Shown here: in pieces, positions 62,960 to 64,000 of the stretch | How positions within the stretch are numbered: position 1 is the first letter of the stretch | How the letters are laid out: each line of letters starts with the position of its first letter | DNA from: an uncultured Clostridia bacterium | Lineage (GTDB): Bacteria; Bacillota; Clostridia; Oscillospirales; Oscillospiraceae | Direction: 5' to 3' | NCBI GenBank assembly: GCA_946061515.1 | Contig: CAMGRL010000005.1 | Span: forward strand, 1-64,000 | DNA: 64,000 nucleotides | Translations under genes and position numbers: made by a program | Notes under the pieces: model-generated | The model's input: only the letters and a program-made list of their open reading frames with translations | Databases searched by the model: none | Told to the model about the DNA's origin: nothing

Positions 62960-63306
62960 CCTCTCAGCCTCCTTATCTCCCTGGTGTCAAGGGTGCCGTA
63001 CTGCTCCTCAAGCTTGATCACCAGCGCCAGGGACATCGCCGTAACACAGGCGCCGATAACGATGCTGGTGAGCGTGAGGGCCTGGGGAATGGGGTCAACG
63101 AAGAAACTGTTCGGGTTAAGTTCGCTCCAGGTAAAAATTGGGGCGGTGCCGCCGGGGTTGAACCCGATGCTGATGATCAGCAGGTTCACGCCGTAGTCCG
63201 CGATGGACAGGCCGATAACGGTCTTGACCAGGTTATATTTGGTGACCACGGTGTAAAAGCCCAGGCAGATCAGAAAGAAGGCCACGATGTAATTCATTAA
63301 TATCAT
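62956..63306 (-). CDS. MrpC/NuoK-like subunit
   Basis: 116 residues, three membrane helices. The sequence GLSIADYGVNLLIISIG and the late PIPQALTLTSIVIGACVTAMSLAL match MrpC (MnhC). A NuoK-like carboxylate lies in the second helix region. It is part of the Mrp module in order B, C, D. Confidence 0.9.
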   Translation of the reverse strand: MILMNYIVAFFLICLGFYTVVTKYNLVKTVIGLSIADYGVNLLIISIGFNPGGTAPIFTWSELNPNSFFVDPIPQALTLTSIVIGACVTAMSLALVIKLEEQYGTLDTREIRRLRG

Positions 63307-63317
63307 ATCGTCTTACC

Positions 63318-63782
63318 TCACTTTTTGTAGTCCACATCTATGCTGTTCAGCACGCCCAGCATAATGAGTGATAAGGATCCGATACCGGTAATGACCTTGA
63401 TTCCCACCGTTACATTCATCCAGAAAATCGTTCCGGAGCTGTACAGGTCGCCCTGATTTCCCACCGTGTAGAGTACGTTCTGGCAAAACTGTGCGCCCAC
63501 AGCCACGCCCAGCATGGCAAGCGCCACATACATGGTGGAGGCAAAGCCCTCCGCCTCATGCAGCAGACCGAAGCTCACCGCTTTTGTGGTTCTCTCATAG
63601 CCGTGGCCCAGATACATCAGGATGACCACTGCCGTCATAAGTACGCCGCCCTGGAAGCCGCCGCCCGGGGAGAGATGACCGTGGAGGATCAGGTAGAGGA
63701 TATAGACCAGCGTCAGCGGAAGGATGGTATCGCAGCCGCATCTCTGTATCACGCGCTTGATCTGAATGTTGTTATTCTTCAC
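63318..63782 (-). CDS. MrpB/MnhB-like subunit
   Basis: 154 residues, four membrane helices, with HGHLSPGGGFQGGVLMTAVVIL, the MnhB signature. It starts at a GTG (63782) that overlaps the end of the upstream gene by eleven bases. The N-terminal IKRVIQRCG is cytosolic. It belongs to the Mrp module. Confidence 0.9.
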   Translation of the reverse strand: MKNNNIQIKRVIQRCGCDTILPLTLVYILYLILHGHLSPGGGFQGGVLMTAVVILMYLGHGYERTTKAVSFGLLHEAEGFASTMYVALAMLGVAVGAQFCQNVLYTVGNQGDLYSSGTIFWMNVTVGIKVITGIGSLSLIMLGVLNSIDVDYKK

Positions 63783-64000
63783 CCTTGCCGCCCTCCTTCT
63801 CTTTCTTTTCCTTATGCGTAAAGAGAATGACCATACTGCCAGCCACGGCGGTTATCAGGATAAACGCCTCGCCCATGGTGTCGTAGCCACGGAAGTCGAA
63901 AACGATGGAGGTGACGTCGTTTACGGCATGAGTCTTCTCCAGGTTCTGCTGGATAATGGCGGCCGCGGCGCCGTCGGCAGTGCTGTCGTCATAGGAAGAG
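63772..64000 (-). CDS. MrpA C-terminal/MbhE-like subunit (5' partial)
   Basis: The last ~75 codons of a gene running off the window. The stretch IVFDFRGYDTMGEAFILITAVAGSMVILF is the hallmark of the MrpA C-terminal or MbhE-like domain that precedes MnhB. The tail is Lys/Glu-rich. Upstream members of the Mrp module (E, F, G or A) are expected beyond the edge. Confidence 0.85.
   Translation of the reverse strand, partial: SSYDDSTADGAAAAIIQQNLEKTHAVNDVTSIVFDFRGYDTMGEAFILITAVAGSMVILFTHKEKKEKEGGKGEE

Overview
The window looks like chromosomal DNA from an anaerobic, GC-rich Clostridia member, most plausibly Oscillospiraceae (Oscillibacter/Flavonifractor-like). That placement is inferred from gene content and style; there is no rRNA to confirm it. 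The support is ferredoxin-based metabolism (2-oxoacid:ferredoxin oxidoreductase, 2-hydroxyacyl-CoA dehydratase, flavin/Fe-S enoate-type reductase, Mrp/Ech-like membrane complex), strong AGGAGG-type ribosome binding sites, clear TTGACA-17-TATAAT promoters, and many intergenic hairpin repeats.

Layout. 1-4.2 kb: an envelope-stress cluster resembling Bacillus YdjI/YdjG/YdjH plus a DUF4428 protein. 4.2-8.1 kb: hairpin repeats, an EamA transporter, decayed integrase and exonuclease genes, and initiator tRNA-fMet. 8.1-14 kb: a membrane protein/HTH/lipoprotein operon, two CorC-HlyC proteins and a GreA-like factor. 14.2-20.3 kb: a type III restriction-modification operon with an OLD nuclease, AT-richer than its surroundings and probably acquired. 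20.5-26.7 kb: Tex, then a TetR-GNAT/kinase-like/ABC exporter operon. 26.8-37.6 kb: a flavoenzyme, a VOC protein, an exonuclease, MATE, a glycosyltransferase and the Vor-type oxidoreductase operon. 37.8-44.1 kb: the F-type ATP synthase operon. 44.2-52.1 kb: NUDIX, a scar region of gene remnants, TcdA, an Rrf2 regulator, PdxST, a solute-binding lipoprotein and a broken MerR gene. 52.3-55.3 kb: the dehydratase operon. 55.6-58.9 kb: a P-loop protein, a dispersed repeat, RqcP, HU and a flippase. 59-64 kb: the Mrp/Ech-like operon, running off the edge.

How the genes could work together (inference): Vor oxidises 2-oxoacids to acyl-CoA and reduces ferredoxin. The dehydratase and flavoenzyme would serve a reductive amino-acid fermentation branch. 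The Mrp/NuoH/NuoB/polyferredoxin complex could turn ferredoxin oxidation into an ion gradient for the ATP synthase.

The two most striking observations are a single 747-codon frame joining ATP synthase b, the delta C-terminal domain and alpha, with an internal start able to give a normal-length alpha; and the Ech/Mrp-like operon in which NuoB-like and NuoI-like genes overlap by one base, leaving no room for the NuoC/NuoD (hydrogenase large) subunits. Several other genes show in-frame deletions or fusions (XdhC-MnmA chimera, shortened cysteine desulfurase), so lineage-specific deletion is a general theme here.
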